From the NCBI GenBank assembly GCA_012064385.1, contig QRDG01001725.1, positions 310,001 to 374,000 on the forward strand: a stretch of DNA of 64,000 nt, written 5' to 3'. Source of the DNA: Puccinellia tenuiflora (lineage: Eukaryota; Streptophyta; Magnoliopsida; Poales; Poaceae). Shown in pieces: positions 10,032 to 21,372 of the stretch; the stretch's first letter is position 1; every line of letters starts with the position of its first letter. The translations under genes were made by a program, and so were the position numbers. Under the pieces are notes generated by a model. The model worked only from the letters and a program-made list of their open reading frames with translations, had not been told where the DNA came from and ran no database searches.

Positions 10032-12659
10032 ATGGTCAGACACATGATTGAAGGTCGAGTGGCTAGATACAAGGAATGCGTGGTGGCCGACATGAGGATG
10101 AACAAGAGGAACTACATAAGATGTCCGTGTCAAACATGCAAGCTCGGGAGCTTGATGGACCCTGATTCCGCAGACCTGGAGAGTCACCTGCTCATACATG
10201 GTTTCATGCCCGACTACTATTCTGAAGATGACGAGGACGTCAACAATGGTGGTCCTGAAGACGAGGGCGTACATGATGATGATCGTCACGAAGGTGATGG
10301 CGGCAGCGGACATGATGATGATCATCACAAAGGTGATGGCTGTGGCGGACATGATGATGATCATCACGAAGGAGACGATGCCGGAGCAGATGGTGGTGGA
10401 GAAGACGAGGCGTCGACGGACACACATATGCGGCTAACCTCGGCCTTGCAGGACCCACATATTCAGGCACTGCTCCTCAAGGAGACGAGCAACGCGAAAG
10501 CTGCTGCCAGAGAGAAAGCCAAGCTGGAGCAGATGGATATTGACGGGAAAACTCCATTGTTTCCTGATTGCCGGCCCGAGGATACACGCTTGAGCGTCAC
10601 GCTCAAGGCTCTGGAGATGAAGGCGAAAAGCAAATGGACCGACATAAGCTTCAACAAAAGCATGAGCTTCTGGCAAAAACATCTTCCCAAGGGCAACACA
10701 TGTCCAACTAATATCGAGGAGGCCAAGAAAATCGTGTGCCCTCTGGACATGCCATACGACAGATACCATGCCTGCATCAATGATTGCGCAATTTATCGGG
10801 GTCCATACGAGGACAGAACCACATGTCCGGTGTGCAGCCAAGGACGATACAAGAGAGGGAACAAGAAAGTACCTCAGAAAGTGGTATGGTACTTTCGTAT
10901 CACTCCCCGCCTGCAGTGGTATTTCGTAGACCCTATGGAAGCAAAGCTCATGCGATGGCACCTAGAAAGGGAGAAGCCCGAAGAAGATTCGGAGAAGGGC
11001 AGGATCCTGACACGCCCTTCAGATGCTTGCCAGTGGGAAGCATTGGACATCGACTTCCCTGAGTTCGGCGCCGATCCAAGGAACATCAGGCTTGGTATGA
11101 GCACCAATGGACTCAATCCGTTTGGCAACCAGAGTAGCACGCACAGCACCTGGCATGTGTTTTTATGGCCGTACAACCTCCCTCCCTGGCTGTGTACCAA
11201 GCAGAGATACGTACACATGAGTATTCTGATTCAGGGGTCGAAATAGCCAGGTGTCGACATGCATCTCTATCTCGGGCTGTTGAAAGAAGAGCTAGCCACG
11301 CTATGGGAGACGCCTCGTCGTACGTGGGACGCATACGGAAGAGATTATTTCCCTATGAGAGTCGCGTAGTTGACGACGGTGCAGGACTATCCAGGTTATA
11401 GTTACGTGTCTGGCCATGTGATCCACGGACACAACGCATGTGTGAGGTGCATGGATAACACCCCGCATCTCCAGCTACCAAGGGATCCTGGTTCTTCGAA
11501 GACCGTGTTCCAACGGACTCAAATGTGGCTTCCAATGGATCACGTGTGGAGAAAGCGCGGGTACCTGTTCGACGGTAAATAAGAGCTTGAAAAAGCCCTA
11601 CGTCCAAGGAAAGGCGAAGTAATCAACGACATGCGGGAAAACTGGGAAGAGTGCCCTTTACCGGGAAAGAAGCGTCCAAGGACAAAGCCGCTGCATGGTG
11701 TGTGGAAAGCCAGGTCTGTTTTCTGGGACCTGTCGTACTGGAAATACCGCCACACGCCCCATAGCCTTGATATGATGCACATCATGAAGAACATGTGTGA
11801 GAGTCTACTTGGCACCCTTCTCAGCATGCCGGAGAGGACCAAAGATGGGCCAAAGGCAAGAAGCAACCTGGAATTGCTTGGCATCAAGAAAGAACTTCAT
11901 GGTTCGGCGCCCGATGAAGATGATGATGATGATGAGATGGGCGAAGATACCCAGGGTCGCCGCAAGAGGGCTAAGAGGAGGGATGTGGTGTTTCCCGCTG
12001 CCTGCTTCACTCTAAGTGAGAAGGAGCTCGAGCAGTTTTTCAAGTGCCTCCTAGGAGTCAAAGTTTCACACGGTTACTCTGGGAACATAGGCAGATATTT
12101 GGACGAAACAAAGAAGAGGTTCAGCGGGATGAAATCTCACGACTGTCACATGCTGATGATACAGATACTTCCCGTTGCGATCCGAGGGATAATGGACGAG
12201 CACGTCCGTGAGACGCTGTTTGGCCTCTGCAACTTCTTCGACGTCATCTCGAGGAAATCGATCGGCTTGAAGTAGCTTGACGTGCTGCAAGAAGAGATTG
12301 TCATGATACTGTGCGAGCTCAAGATTTACTTCCCGCCCGCATTCTTCGAAATCATGGTGCATCTCCTCGTCCATGTCGTGGATGACATCATTCATCTCGG
12401 GCCGACATTCCTGCACAACATGATGCCGTTCGAAAGGCTCAATGGTGTTATCAAAGGATTCGTCCACAACAGGTCCCGTCCAGACGGAAGCATCGCCAAG
12501 GGCTTTCTGACCTACGAGTGCGTCTCTTTCTGCCAGAATTTTCTACGCACCGACGATGACGACACGGACGACCCTGTTGGTCTGCCCAAAAGGACGCACC
12601 TCGGCAGGCTCGCCGGATATGTTCACCGTGAAGGCTTTCGCACCCTGCATGTTATTTGA
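10032..12659 (+). pseudogene. CACTA1 TNP2-type transposase with four in-frame stops
   Basis: One reading frame of about 875 codons runs from ATG 10032 to the stop at 12657-12659. It has in-frame stops at 11244-11246, 11367-11369, 11580-11582 and 12273-12275 but no frameshift. The N-terminus carries a Transposase-associated domain (cysteines in NYIRCPCQTCK, about residues 30-45), then an Asp/His-rich linker with HDDDHHEGD repeats, then the Transposase_21 core (about residues 180-560, including QDYPGYSYVSGHVIHGHNACVRC), then a DUF4218-like part (LVHVVDDIIHLGP...MMPFERLNG). This enzyme would bind the element ends and cut and join DNA in the nucleus. At least two stops look like CAG to TAG changes. 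A short non-coding exon may precede it, since an AG acceptor lies just before the ATG. The element cannot supply this enzyme itself. Confidence 0.85.
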
Positions 12660-12812
12660 AAATGAGCTGCCCGTTTCTCCCGAAGTGTCGATTCACTTCC
12701 GTTTCGGTTGATAAATGGGCACTCCTAGGTCAAAAAACAGCAAAGGTCATGCCGAATTTTTCGTTCCACTCTAGCTTAATTAATTTTTGCATTTTTTCTG
12801 TGAAGTGCTGAC

Positions 12813-15747
12813 ATGTCGAGCGGAGACAACGACGTCGGGGCTGGCCCTTCTCAGCCCATGAGCGACCTTGATAAAGCAAGAGAAGCCAACCTCAAGTTTT
12901 GGCGACTTGAGGATGACTTGAGCGGGTCCGACGAGGAGGCTGAAGAAGCTACGGGCGATGAAGTTGACGAGGAGGCCGAAGAAGCTACGGCCTCTGGAGA
13001 TGACTCGGAGTCCGAATATGACTTCGAGGCCGAAGATGGCGATGACGCCGGAAGCGGTAATGGTGACGAGGAGGATGGCACTAGTCATGGCTGCGACGGC
13101 ACGAATGTCAGTGGATCGGACGCCGCCGCCCAGAAGAAGAAGAAGGAAAGGCTGAATCGGACGCCGCCGGCACTCGGCCTCAACCACGAAGAGTTCATGT
13201 GTGTGAAACCGAGTGGCCAACCCGTGGAGCCTGAGAAGCTTGCTGCTGGGTACGGCATACAGCTCGGGTGCATCGTGCGGGAGAGCATGACCATCAACCA
13301 GAAGAACATAAGAGCTAAGGGAACAAGGTCAACAAGTTAGCCCTCACAAGGATGAGCACAGCCTTGAGCAGCTGGAAAAGCCGAGTGAAGAAGAGGATTC
13401 TCCAAGGCAAAAGTTAGGAGGAGATAAAGAAGGCCGAGCTGATGCTCGATGAAGATGAGTTCATCAAGTTCAAGGATCCGTGCCTCACTCCGGAAGGTAT
13501 CGAATGGACCAAGTGGGGGAAGGACATGCGGGACCTCAACATAGGTAACCAACGCTACGGAGGTGGCGGTTACCGAGGAAAGAAGGCCATTTGGGCAAAG
13601 GAGGATGCCGAGTATGCCCGTCTAGGGAAAGAGAACCCGTGGCACAAATTCACGGACGAGCAGGTGATGCAATTTGTCCGCGCCCGCTACTATCTCCACC
13701 CCGACCTCAAGGAATTCGTTACGGACAACGACGATGTGAGGAAGTTCCAGAAAAAGCTGGTAAGGAATTTACCGCGGATCTCGAGTCGATCTACATTCTA
13801 AATTTCTAAATGGCCCTCTCTTTCCTTCTCTCTGCAGAGAATTGAAGAAAGGTCTTGTGCCTCAAGTGCGAGCTCATCCCAGGGGTCGACAGCAGACCAG
13901 CGGTGGGACACGCCCTTCAACAGGGCGATAAACGTGATAAAGGGGAGGGCCAAGTCCTTGCCGCCGACTTCTGCTGGCCGCGTGTCCGGCTATGGTACAT
14001 ACGACAAGGTTGGCGACTTCAAGAAAGAGGACCCAGAGGCGAAGAAAGCGAGGAAGGCTGCGGCTGCGGCGGCCGCAAGTGAAAAACATGAGGTTGAAAT
14101 GCTCCGGGAGCAGATGCCGGGCCTGATCGCCGAGCAAGTGAAGCAGAAGATCCGCGAGATCATTCCCGATGAGCTGTGGGTGGGGCTCGCTGCTTGGAAT
14201 GCGGCAGGTCAACGAGGGCCGCTAGTGGTGCCCAGCATCTCCGGCAGCAACTCTATCCAGCACGTGTCGCCGAACGTGGTGACATCCGAGACCGCCAACA
14301 TCGAGGTGCAGCCGGCTGCTGCTCATGTGCCCCCTCCCATCGGCGTCAACACCAACGCGCGCCCGGTGACACCACCTCCTGCCGACGCCAACACCGAGCA
14401 GCCGGTCGCACTGGTGCCCCCTCCCGCCACAACTAAGGTGCAGCGGCCGAGGATGGTGCCTCGGCGGCCACAACCTCGGCGGGAGAATGATACCGGTGTC
14501 ACGACATTAGCCGAGCTCAACACCATCTCCAAGATAATGACTCTGGCCAACACATTTCATTTCCTTTGCCTTTGATGACAATAGATAGCCAGCGCCATCT
14601 CACGAGATGCATGCAAACCTGTTTTCCCACAGGACACACCTTGCACACTCTTGCATTTTGTGGACGGTGAACTGAAGGATGTTGGCAAGGGCACAATCAT
14701 TCAGCCAAATAGCACAATCATGCACCACAAGGAGATGGTAAATGACGTGTTCAAGGTCCGGCTGGCTCTAGTGTTGCCGGGGTGCTAAGACATGGACCCC
14801 GCCTCCCAACCTCAAGGCGCCGATGAACATACGAACCTTCAGGGTTGCTGCGGCTGGGTCTTGACATGGCCGAAGACCCAGATTCGGCTTGTGAAGGAAC
14901 AACAAGTTACTCAGCCGCCACGTATGCCACCTCCTCGGCAGCCACAATCAGCTGTCGCCGCTACCACCTCCCGTCACCAGCAGTTGTTGGCCACCGCTTT
15001 ATCGCCGCTGCCACCACCACCACCACATGGCAAGGCCGTCGCTGCACCGCCACCGCCTGAGGACATCAACAATGATGATGAGGACCCCAATAAGTGGCTC
15101 AACACTGGCACCACCGACTCTTTGTTCATGCCAAACATGGAAGAACCAAAACATGCACGCGTCTGGACTTCCAAGGTGCCCTATAGGAGACGCCTCCGGA
15201 TGCTGGCACCGCTGTTCCTAAAGTCAATCCGAAAAATATTTTCAGCCCCAACACACTCCAAAAGGCGACCGATGAGGAGTTGGCAGCCGGTGGTCATATC
15301 GAGAAGAAGAAGCACCACCGGAAGAGAAGCAAGAAGGATAAGCCGTCTGCGAGCCAGTGGCCGGCCGCTCCGAAGAGGCCCCGGGTTTAGGACGACCCGA
15401 TGTCACAACCCACTGAGGGCACCTTACAGGGCAGAATTCACGAAGCTGGAAAACCGATTATGAGTAATGAGCTGGCCGCAAACGCAAGTGGAGCGATGTT
15501 GAACCAGATGCATAGTATTCAGTTTCTGGAGGAGGGTCTTCTTAAGGAAACAAATCCATTGTACCCCGTTTTCACGGTGAAGGTTCCAACGGGTGTGGGC
15601 TTTGTCGATACTCACCTTGCGGATATCTTCTTCATATCGTACGAGGACGTCTTCAAGCTTTTCAACGCCAAACGGCTGGACTATAACTTGGTCCGCCTAT
15701 ACGCGATCCAGCGGGTGATGAAGGTCAACAGAGAGAACAACCCTAGC
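12813..15747 (+). pseudogene. CACTA1 second gene, 5' part (acidic/TnpA-like protein)
   Basis: A series of + strand exons starts at ATG 12813 with a Ser/Asp/Glu-rich segment. It continues through 13442-13801 (containing KDPCLTPEGIEWTKWGKD) and 13860-14550 (basic Ala-rich coiled coil, then Pro-rich). A segment at about 14633-14785 contains CTLLHFVDGELKDVGKGT, a region common in grass CACTA proteins (DUF8039, from memory). A stop lies at 14786-14788, the frame changes at about 15390, and the coding stretch 15440-15747 leads into a Ulp1-like region. Exon borders are approximate. The gene is cut at 15747 by solo LTR H and resumes at 19538. Confidence 0.65.
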
Positions 15748-15752
15748 GTCGT

Positions 15753-18700
15753 TGTAGCGCCCCGACCCCAGAACTATACAGTGGAGCATTGTGCAACCGG
15801 TCATGCTACACAATCGAGGGTTACTGGGTTTACCAATCCCAGGCCAAACCACATTGGCAGTCGTGCTCGGAATACATCATCGACACACAACACCCCGATC
15901 ATGCCATAAGCTCGGACATCGCTATCACGTATAGTAAAGAGACCGAGACTTGTGGAACAAACCGGCACATTGCAGACTCTACGACACAAAACTCATATAG
16001 CAACTCATATATGAGAAAGATACAAATATTACACATCAAAAGGTCACAGAACATCAATTCATCAAGCGGAAGCGGGTAGTGTTGTCTAACAACAAGAAGC
16101 AAATATATGGCCTAAGAGGCCTACAATAAACATCACCCAAGGCAGCTTGTTCCACGGTCCCAAGCTACCACCTGGGAACCCCAGACTAGTAGTCGACATC
16201 AACGAAGAACCCACCTAGCTGCTCGGTGTTGTCCTCCTCTGAAATACAGGACCATAAAGACAGCAAAGAGAGACTGAGTACGATGTACTCGCAAGTTTAG
16301 TAGGGCGATATAGGCCAAATGACTGACGGAGGCTCTACAGCTATATGTGTACTTGTTTTGCATAAAGCCAGTTTTCAAATAAAAGACATAAATGACACGT
16401 GGCGTCGTCTACTCAGAATACTTTTCATAAAGGGGGTAAGAGAGTAACATTGTCATCATTGGTTCTCATCGAACCCTTTTGTAACCAACCACTCTCATCT
16501 TCACCAAGGCACCCCCTCGAATCACCCTCGAGGAAATGAACCTTTATCACACGTTGATTATGCAACCTTTAGCTGCCATATCAATTAGGTTAAGATTCTC
16601 TATGGTCTTATCGTCTATTCCCAAGTTGTCTATTCGAAAAGATTAAACCCTGCAGGGGTGTACTAATTTACCCATTGGTACCGTCCGGCTCACCTGGTTG
16701 GCCCTCTCCGGGGAAGGCCGGCGAGTGGGCGCGGTTAGACCTTTACATTGCATGAGGCTTACTCAAGGACCATCAGTGTGCGGAAGGACAGGTTCAGCGC
16801 TCCCAGCGCCCTGCCCCGCGGCCACATCCTAAACACCACCGTCCTCGTTTCTTTTCCACCCACACACTCACGCGCAAATGGAATAGCAAACTAGAGGACC
16901 CTTGACAAGCCCCTCACAACTTATTCGGTCAAAGGGGGTTCCATATGCCCCCACCTCCGGAAGCACGCTCAGTCTTGGTTCAAGAGGTAAAGAACTCGCA
17001 CCTAGGGGCTAGAGTGAGGCAGAACACCATCCCCGATGGCAACTCACCCAAACCGTCTTAGCATTTTAATTAAGCATCACAATTTTTCACCATGTCCGAA
17101 TCATTCCATCAACATCAATAAGTATGGAATTCAATAACGGACATAACTAGTATTTCAACTGAGCATTTCTAAGCATGGCTAAGCATATAACCAACCATTA
17201 TATTCTGTATCCGGCCAACACATCAACACTAGAGTTCATAGGTAGGGATACAAGTGATTGGCTCGGGGAAAACATGCAATCATAGGATTCTCTATATTTT
17301 GATCAAAAGAGACATTTGAATCGCATGCAATATTATGGTGGATAAAATAAGTTGATAAAAACATAGGATGCTAGAATGCCAAGAAGGTTAGGTTATCTCT
17401 TGCCTTGCTGCCCGGGCGTGAAGTACTGCTCGTCGGGGTAAGTAGCGTTAAGCTCGACTCCGGAATCTATCGATACCAAAAAGAAATACAAAGAACACAT
17501 AAATCACAAGAACACAAGGTGCAATGCTCAATCACATGATGACATGTCAAATTGATGCAAAGATAAGAGTATATAATTTAGATAACAACATTAAATGGGG
17601 AGCCAAATAATTAGTGCAATTATTTGGAACCAACCCCATATTTATCTTAGTGGCCACATTCTTTATAAATTATCACATTATTAGAGAGGTGGCTCAAATA
17701 TGTATGAACATGACAAGAATGGACTGGGTTCGTCATTCCGATCATTTCGGTAATTTATTTATAATTTTCGGATCACCGATGAATCAAATAGCAAATTAAT
17801 TAAATAATTAAATTTAATTCATTTGATCAAATTATGAATAACATCAAATAAGAATTTGTGATCATGGTGTGATAAATGCATAATTTGATAGCATTTGACA
17901 TGTTGATCACTTTGATATTTTAATCATAATTTTTGGACGATTAATTAATAATTTATGAATTTTTCCTAATTTGGTATTATTTAACCCATTTTAGGAGTTC
18001 TTAAATAACCAAAATAATATAACTCCAAAGAAGGTTACAATGACTCCAAGTGGTAGAGTTTGTTTCTCTGAACATTTGGAAATTTGATTTGTCGAAATTG
18101 AAGCATTTCTCAAATAGTTATGAATTATTTAAATTGCATTTTATTTTCCAAATTCACAGATTTTACTGTTGGGCCGGCCCACAGGTCGGCCCAGGCCGGC
18201 TTGCAGGCCAGGACAGCGCCAGAGGAGGCCGGCCTCAGAGCCGGCCTAGTCCGGAGCCAGGCCGGGCTGTGGCCCGAGGGAGCCGGCCACACGGCCGGCC
18301 CAGGCCGGGCGCCAAGCCGGTCACACACCCGAGCCAACCGGCCTCCAGGGCGGTCGGGCCGGTGCCCAGGCCGGGGCACGCGTGCGGTGACGCCGGCGGT
18401 GACGGCGACCAAGAATTGGCGGCGAAAGAGGGAAATTTGGAGCGCCCTAAGGTCGCACACGTGGGAGCCGTCGGCGCGGAGAGGCGGGGACGGCCGGAAT
18501 CGGCCAGGCGAGCAGCGTGGCCGAGGCGGGAGGTCGATGACGAAATCGTCGATCCTCGGCCACCCCGGCTCGATTCCGCCGCAGAGGAGGGAGAAAGGGG
18601 GCGGCGGAGTGAGTGTTGGCCTCGGCTGGTCTCGGGAACGTCCAAAAACGCTGCTAGTCGACGGCGGCGGAGGCGGCAATGCGCAGGACGGCAAGGGGAC

Positions 18701-19532
18701 CGAAGAACGCCCTCGATCCGGAAATTACGGGAGAAAGAGGAGGGGGGAGGGTGAGGGGCAGGTGCTCGACGGTCTGGCCTCCTTATTCTCCAGAGCCACG
18801 GCAGCAATCGTCATGCATCGCCAGCACAGAGGCATGGCGCCAGTGCGCCATGGCCACAGTGGAGAGGAGAGAGAGGGAAAGAAGAAATCGCGAACAAGTC
18901 CCTGGAAAGTTTGAATAAATTGCAACCAAGTCCAGCAGTCGGTTTTAACCAATTAATTAAGGCACCAGGGCATTTCTATAAAATGTGCAAAAATTCTTGT
19001 GGCCTCCAAGTAAGCCTTTAAACCTCCACAAAAAGTTTGGGCTACAAATAAAATGATTTGACCCACACTTGTTCACAGCTTTTAAATTTGGTCATTTTTG
19101 ATAATTTGCAAAAAGCATTTAATTGGAGCAATTAACCATTTCCAAAAATAGTGAAAATATTCATGGAGACTCTCCACAATTTTAGTTTGAATTTTGGACA
19201 TGTTTTACAGGGTTTCAAAAATGGAATTGAGTTAAATTAAATGTGGATTCTCAATTGCAATTCTTATTTGGAAATATTTGGATTTTGAGAATTGGTGATA
19301 ACATGTCCTTTGGAACTTTCTGGACAAATATGTAAGCTCAAGAATATTTTATTTTGCCAATTTGAGCAATTGCATTTGGGTTGGATTTTTAGGAAGTGTT
19401 TGTTTCCTTTTAATGTTTCCCATTGTTTGCAATATTTAATTTAGCAATTTAAATATGTATGCCATGATGCAATGCAAAGCAAAAAGTGAAAATTTGGCCC
19501 ATATTTTAGGGTACCAAATCTGGGCTGTTACA
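15753..19532 (-). mobile_element. H: solo LTR, 3780 bp, in the CACTA1 second gene
   Basis: It is bounded by TGTAGCGCCC at 15753 and GGGCTGTTACA ending at 19532, with the perfect 5-bp TSD GTCGT at 15748-15752 and 19533-19537. There is no internal domain and no second LTR, so it is the product of LTR-LTR recombination or a single long LTR. By comparison with E the transcribed orientation is probably minus. The GC-rich block at 18170-18900 gives overlapping ORFs on both strands with no recognisable protein. The rest is AT-rich and I see no gene in it. Confidence 0.85.
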
Positions 19533-19537
19533 GTCGT

Positions 19538-20325
19538 GATAGCAGACCCCTACTTCATGCGTGAAGGCATGTTCTTGAATCCAGCGAACCGGGCCAGCGC
19601 AAAGAACTACCTCCAGAAGTTCATGCTGGACAACCAGAGGAAACAAGACATTCTTCTGCCTTACTTTCCTGAGCAAGTGCACACTCGCTCGCCGCCGTAA
19701 TAACTTGTCATTTCTTAGTTTTTGATAGCTCCTTTTCCAACATTATTTCGTTTATACTGTTTTGCGCAGAGACATATACTGCACACTGATCCTCATTCAC
19801 CCGAGGTACTCGATAGCCACCTACTTAGACTCGGGGAGTGACACGAAGATGAAAAACTACGCCTACATCAAGGGTGTTCTAGATGATTCTCTTGAGGGAT
19901 ACGCCAAGAAGGGAGGCGACTTGACGATGGGCGGGAAAACTGTCAAGGACAGCAGACACATGTTCAAGCACATAACCAAGTTCCCCTGCATCAAGCAGCC
20001 GCCTAACAGTGTCAAGGAGGCCTTCTACGCCCTCCATCACATGCGGGCGATCGTCCAGGACGAACACAGGCTTAGGACGCCATCTAGTGTCCAAGGATGG
20101 ATCGAACAGCACGCAAGGATCGAGGACGCTGAACTTAGGGACGACTTCTTCTGCATCCAGACTCAGATTGCGACTATCTTGCAAGAAGATGTCATCACAA
20201 GGGGGGGGGACCTTCTCCTTCGCCAGATCGAAGACCGGCTCCGGAAACAGGGTGACATTAGGACATGGACAATGAAAGATAGCTACAAACCGTTCCCGGA
20301 GCCATGTCAGCCAAAGTCTTCATGA
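19538..20325 (+). pseudogene. CACTA1 second gene, 3' part: Ulp1 (C48)-like domain lacking key residues
   Basis: Coding sequence follows LTR H (about 19538-19676) and, after a short intron, 19770-20325 to a TGA. The block with LILIHPRYS, ATYLDSGSD and CIKQPPNSVKEAFYALHHM has the order of a Ulp1/SENP-type cysteine protease as found in many plant CACTA elements. The Asp of YLDS and the Gln of KQPP are present. The position where I expect the catalytic His-Trp reads Tyr-Cys, and the expected Cys reads Glu (SVKEAF). If the alignment is right, the domain is catalytically dead. Its substrate is unknown. Confidence 0.6.
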
Positions 20326-20574
20326 TTCGTCCTACCTAGCTAGCTCAGCCGGTTTCGCATGTATGTTGATCGTGTGTGCTTGCATCATAAACTTTACCGT
20401 CTGCAACTCTTTTCGGTGTGTGTGTATGAGAGAGATGCAAACTTAACTTACCTTAGCTCAAAAACGTCGTTGTTGACTTATTTACTTATGTATGCATGAT
20501 ACTTATAATTAACTTGCCTTAGCTCGAATACTTTCCTTTTGTCGACATGCATGTGAATCCTTTAGTTCTTTCTG

Positions 20575-20853
20575 TTGCATATGATATATAGTACTATATA
20601 TATGGCTTTGTGTATAGAGATGCTGAGGTTGGTTCCAGGAGTCTACGACGATTGGGTGGATTGCCAGAAGCAAGTGAACAAGTTCAATGGAAACTGCTAC
20701 AAAGGGTACCCGACGAGAGAGCTGGCGGAAGCTAGCTGGAGGATCCACCTCCTAGGAGAGCAGAGAAACAGGAACCGGATGAAGACCTTGATGATCGTGC
20801 TCCCGGTCTTGCTCACCGCCATTGCGGGTGTACTCTACTCTGTCCTTTGGTAG
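20575..20853 (+). CDS. CACTA1 small ORF: RNase H1 N-terminal/viroplasmin-like domain plus membrane segment
   Basis: The 92-codon ORF contains PGVYDDWVDCQKQVNKFNGN followed by YKGYPTRELAEASW. This is the pattern of the RNase H1 N-terminal (viroplasmin-like) domain that binds RNA-DNA hybrid or double-stranded RNA. After a basic stretch (EQRNRNRMKT) comes a hydrophobic C-terminus (LMIVLPVLLTAIAGVLYSVL) that looks like one membrane helix. No catalytic RNase H domain follows. It lies between the protease-like gene and the 3' end of CACTA1. The true start may be an upstream exon, because the annotated Met is in a poor context. Confidence 0.55.
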   Translation: MHMIYSTIYMALCIEMLRLVPGVYDDWVDCQKQVNKFNGNCYKGYPTRELAEASWRIHLLGEQRNRNRMKTLMIVLPVLLTAIAGVLYSVLW

Positions 20854-21119
20854 TTTAGGACTTGGCTAAAGATGATGATCAACTTGTTGTAATGTGTAGG
20901 TGTGTACTATGTATGAGATGGACTTGGTTGTATGCTCCAACACTTCTAATATTCGGGAACTTGTCACTATATTGGTTCTAATTGTTTGTGATGATAATGT
21001 ATTGATCTGATGATGATATACTATTTTGTATTGCTGTATATTCTGCAATTACACTGTACACCTGTATATACCTATATAAATACCAGAAAATAATAGTTTT
21101 TTTAGACCTGTTCGAAATG

Positions 21120-21372
21120 TTAGTGGCGCATTTTTTTTCAGCTATTGGCGCATTACATCAGTGGCGCATATTATATGCGCCACGCATAGTTTATCAATGG
21201 CGCATCTAGAAGATGCGCCACTGATGGGCACACTATGCCTGGCGCATCTCAATATGCGCCAGGCATAGTTTGTTACTAATGGCGTGCCATCGGTGGCGCA
21301 TATTGGCTCATCCAGTATGCGCCACGCATAGGCCATTTTCGTGTGCCACCAATAGCCTTTTCTCTACTAGTG
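21120..21372. repeat. 3' terminus and subterminal repeats of CACTA1
   Basis: GTGGCGCAT and ATGCGCCAC motifs occur about ten times in 230 bp up to the terminal inverted repeat, mirroring the 5' end. Confidence 0.8.

Larger units (their letters stand above)
8893..21372 (+). mobile_element. CACTA1: autonomous-type CACTA (En/Spm) transposon, 12,480 bp
   Basis: It starts CACTGGTGGGAAAAGG at 8893 and ends with the reverse complement of CACTAGTAGAGAAAAGGC at 21372. The 3-bp TSD GGT lies at 8890-8892 and 21373-21375. Both ends carry subterminal arrays of a short GTGGCGCAT motif and its reverse complement. Inside, on the + strand, are a TNP2-type transposase, a second multi-exon gene ending in a cysteine-protease-like domain, and an ORF resembling an RNase H1 N-terminal domain. 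All show lesions. It inserted into the antisense gene of element A and was later hit by solo LTR H. Confidence 0.92.

Noticed and set aside
18050..18952. Up to 264-codon ORFs on both strands
   Set aside because: GC-rich core of solo LTR H. Overlapping frames on both strands and no family resemblance.
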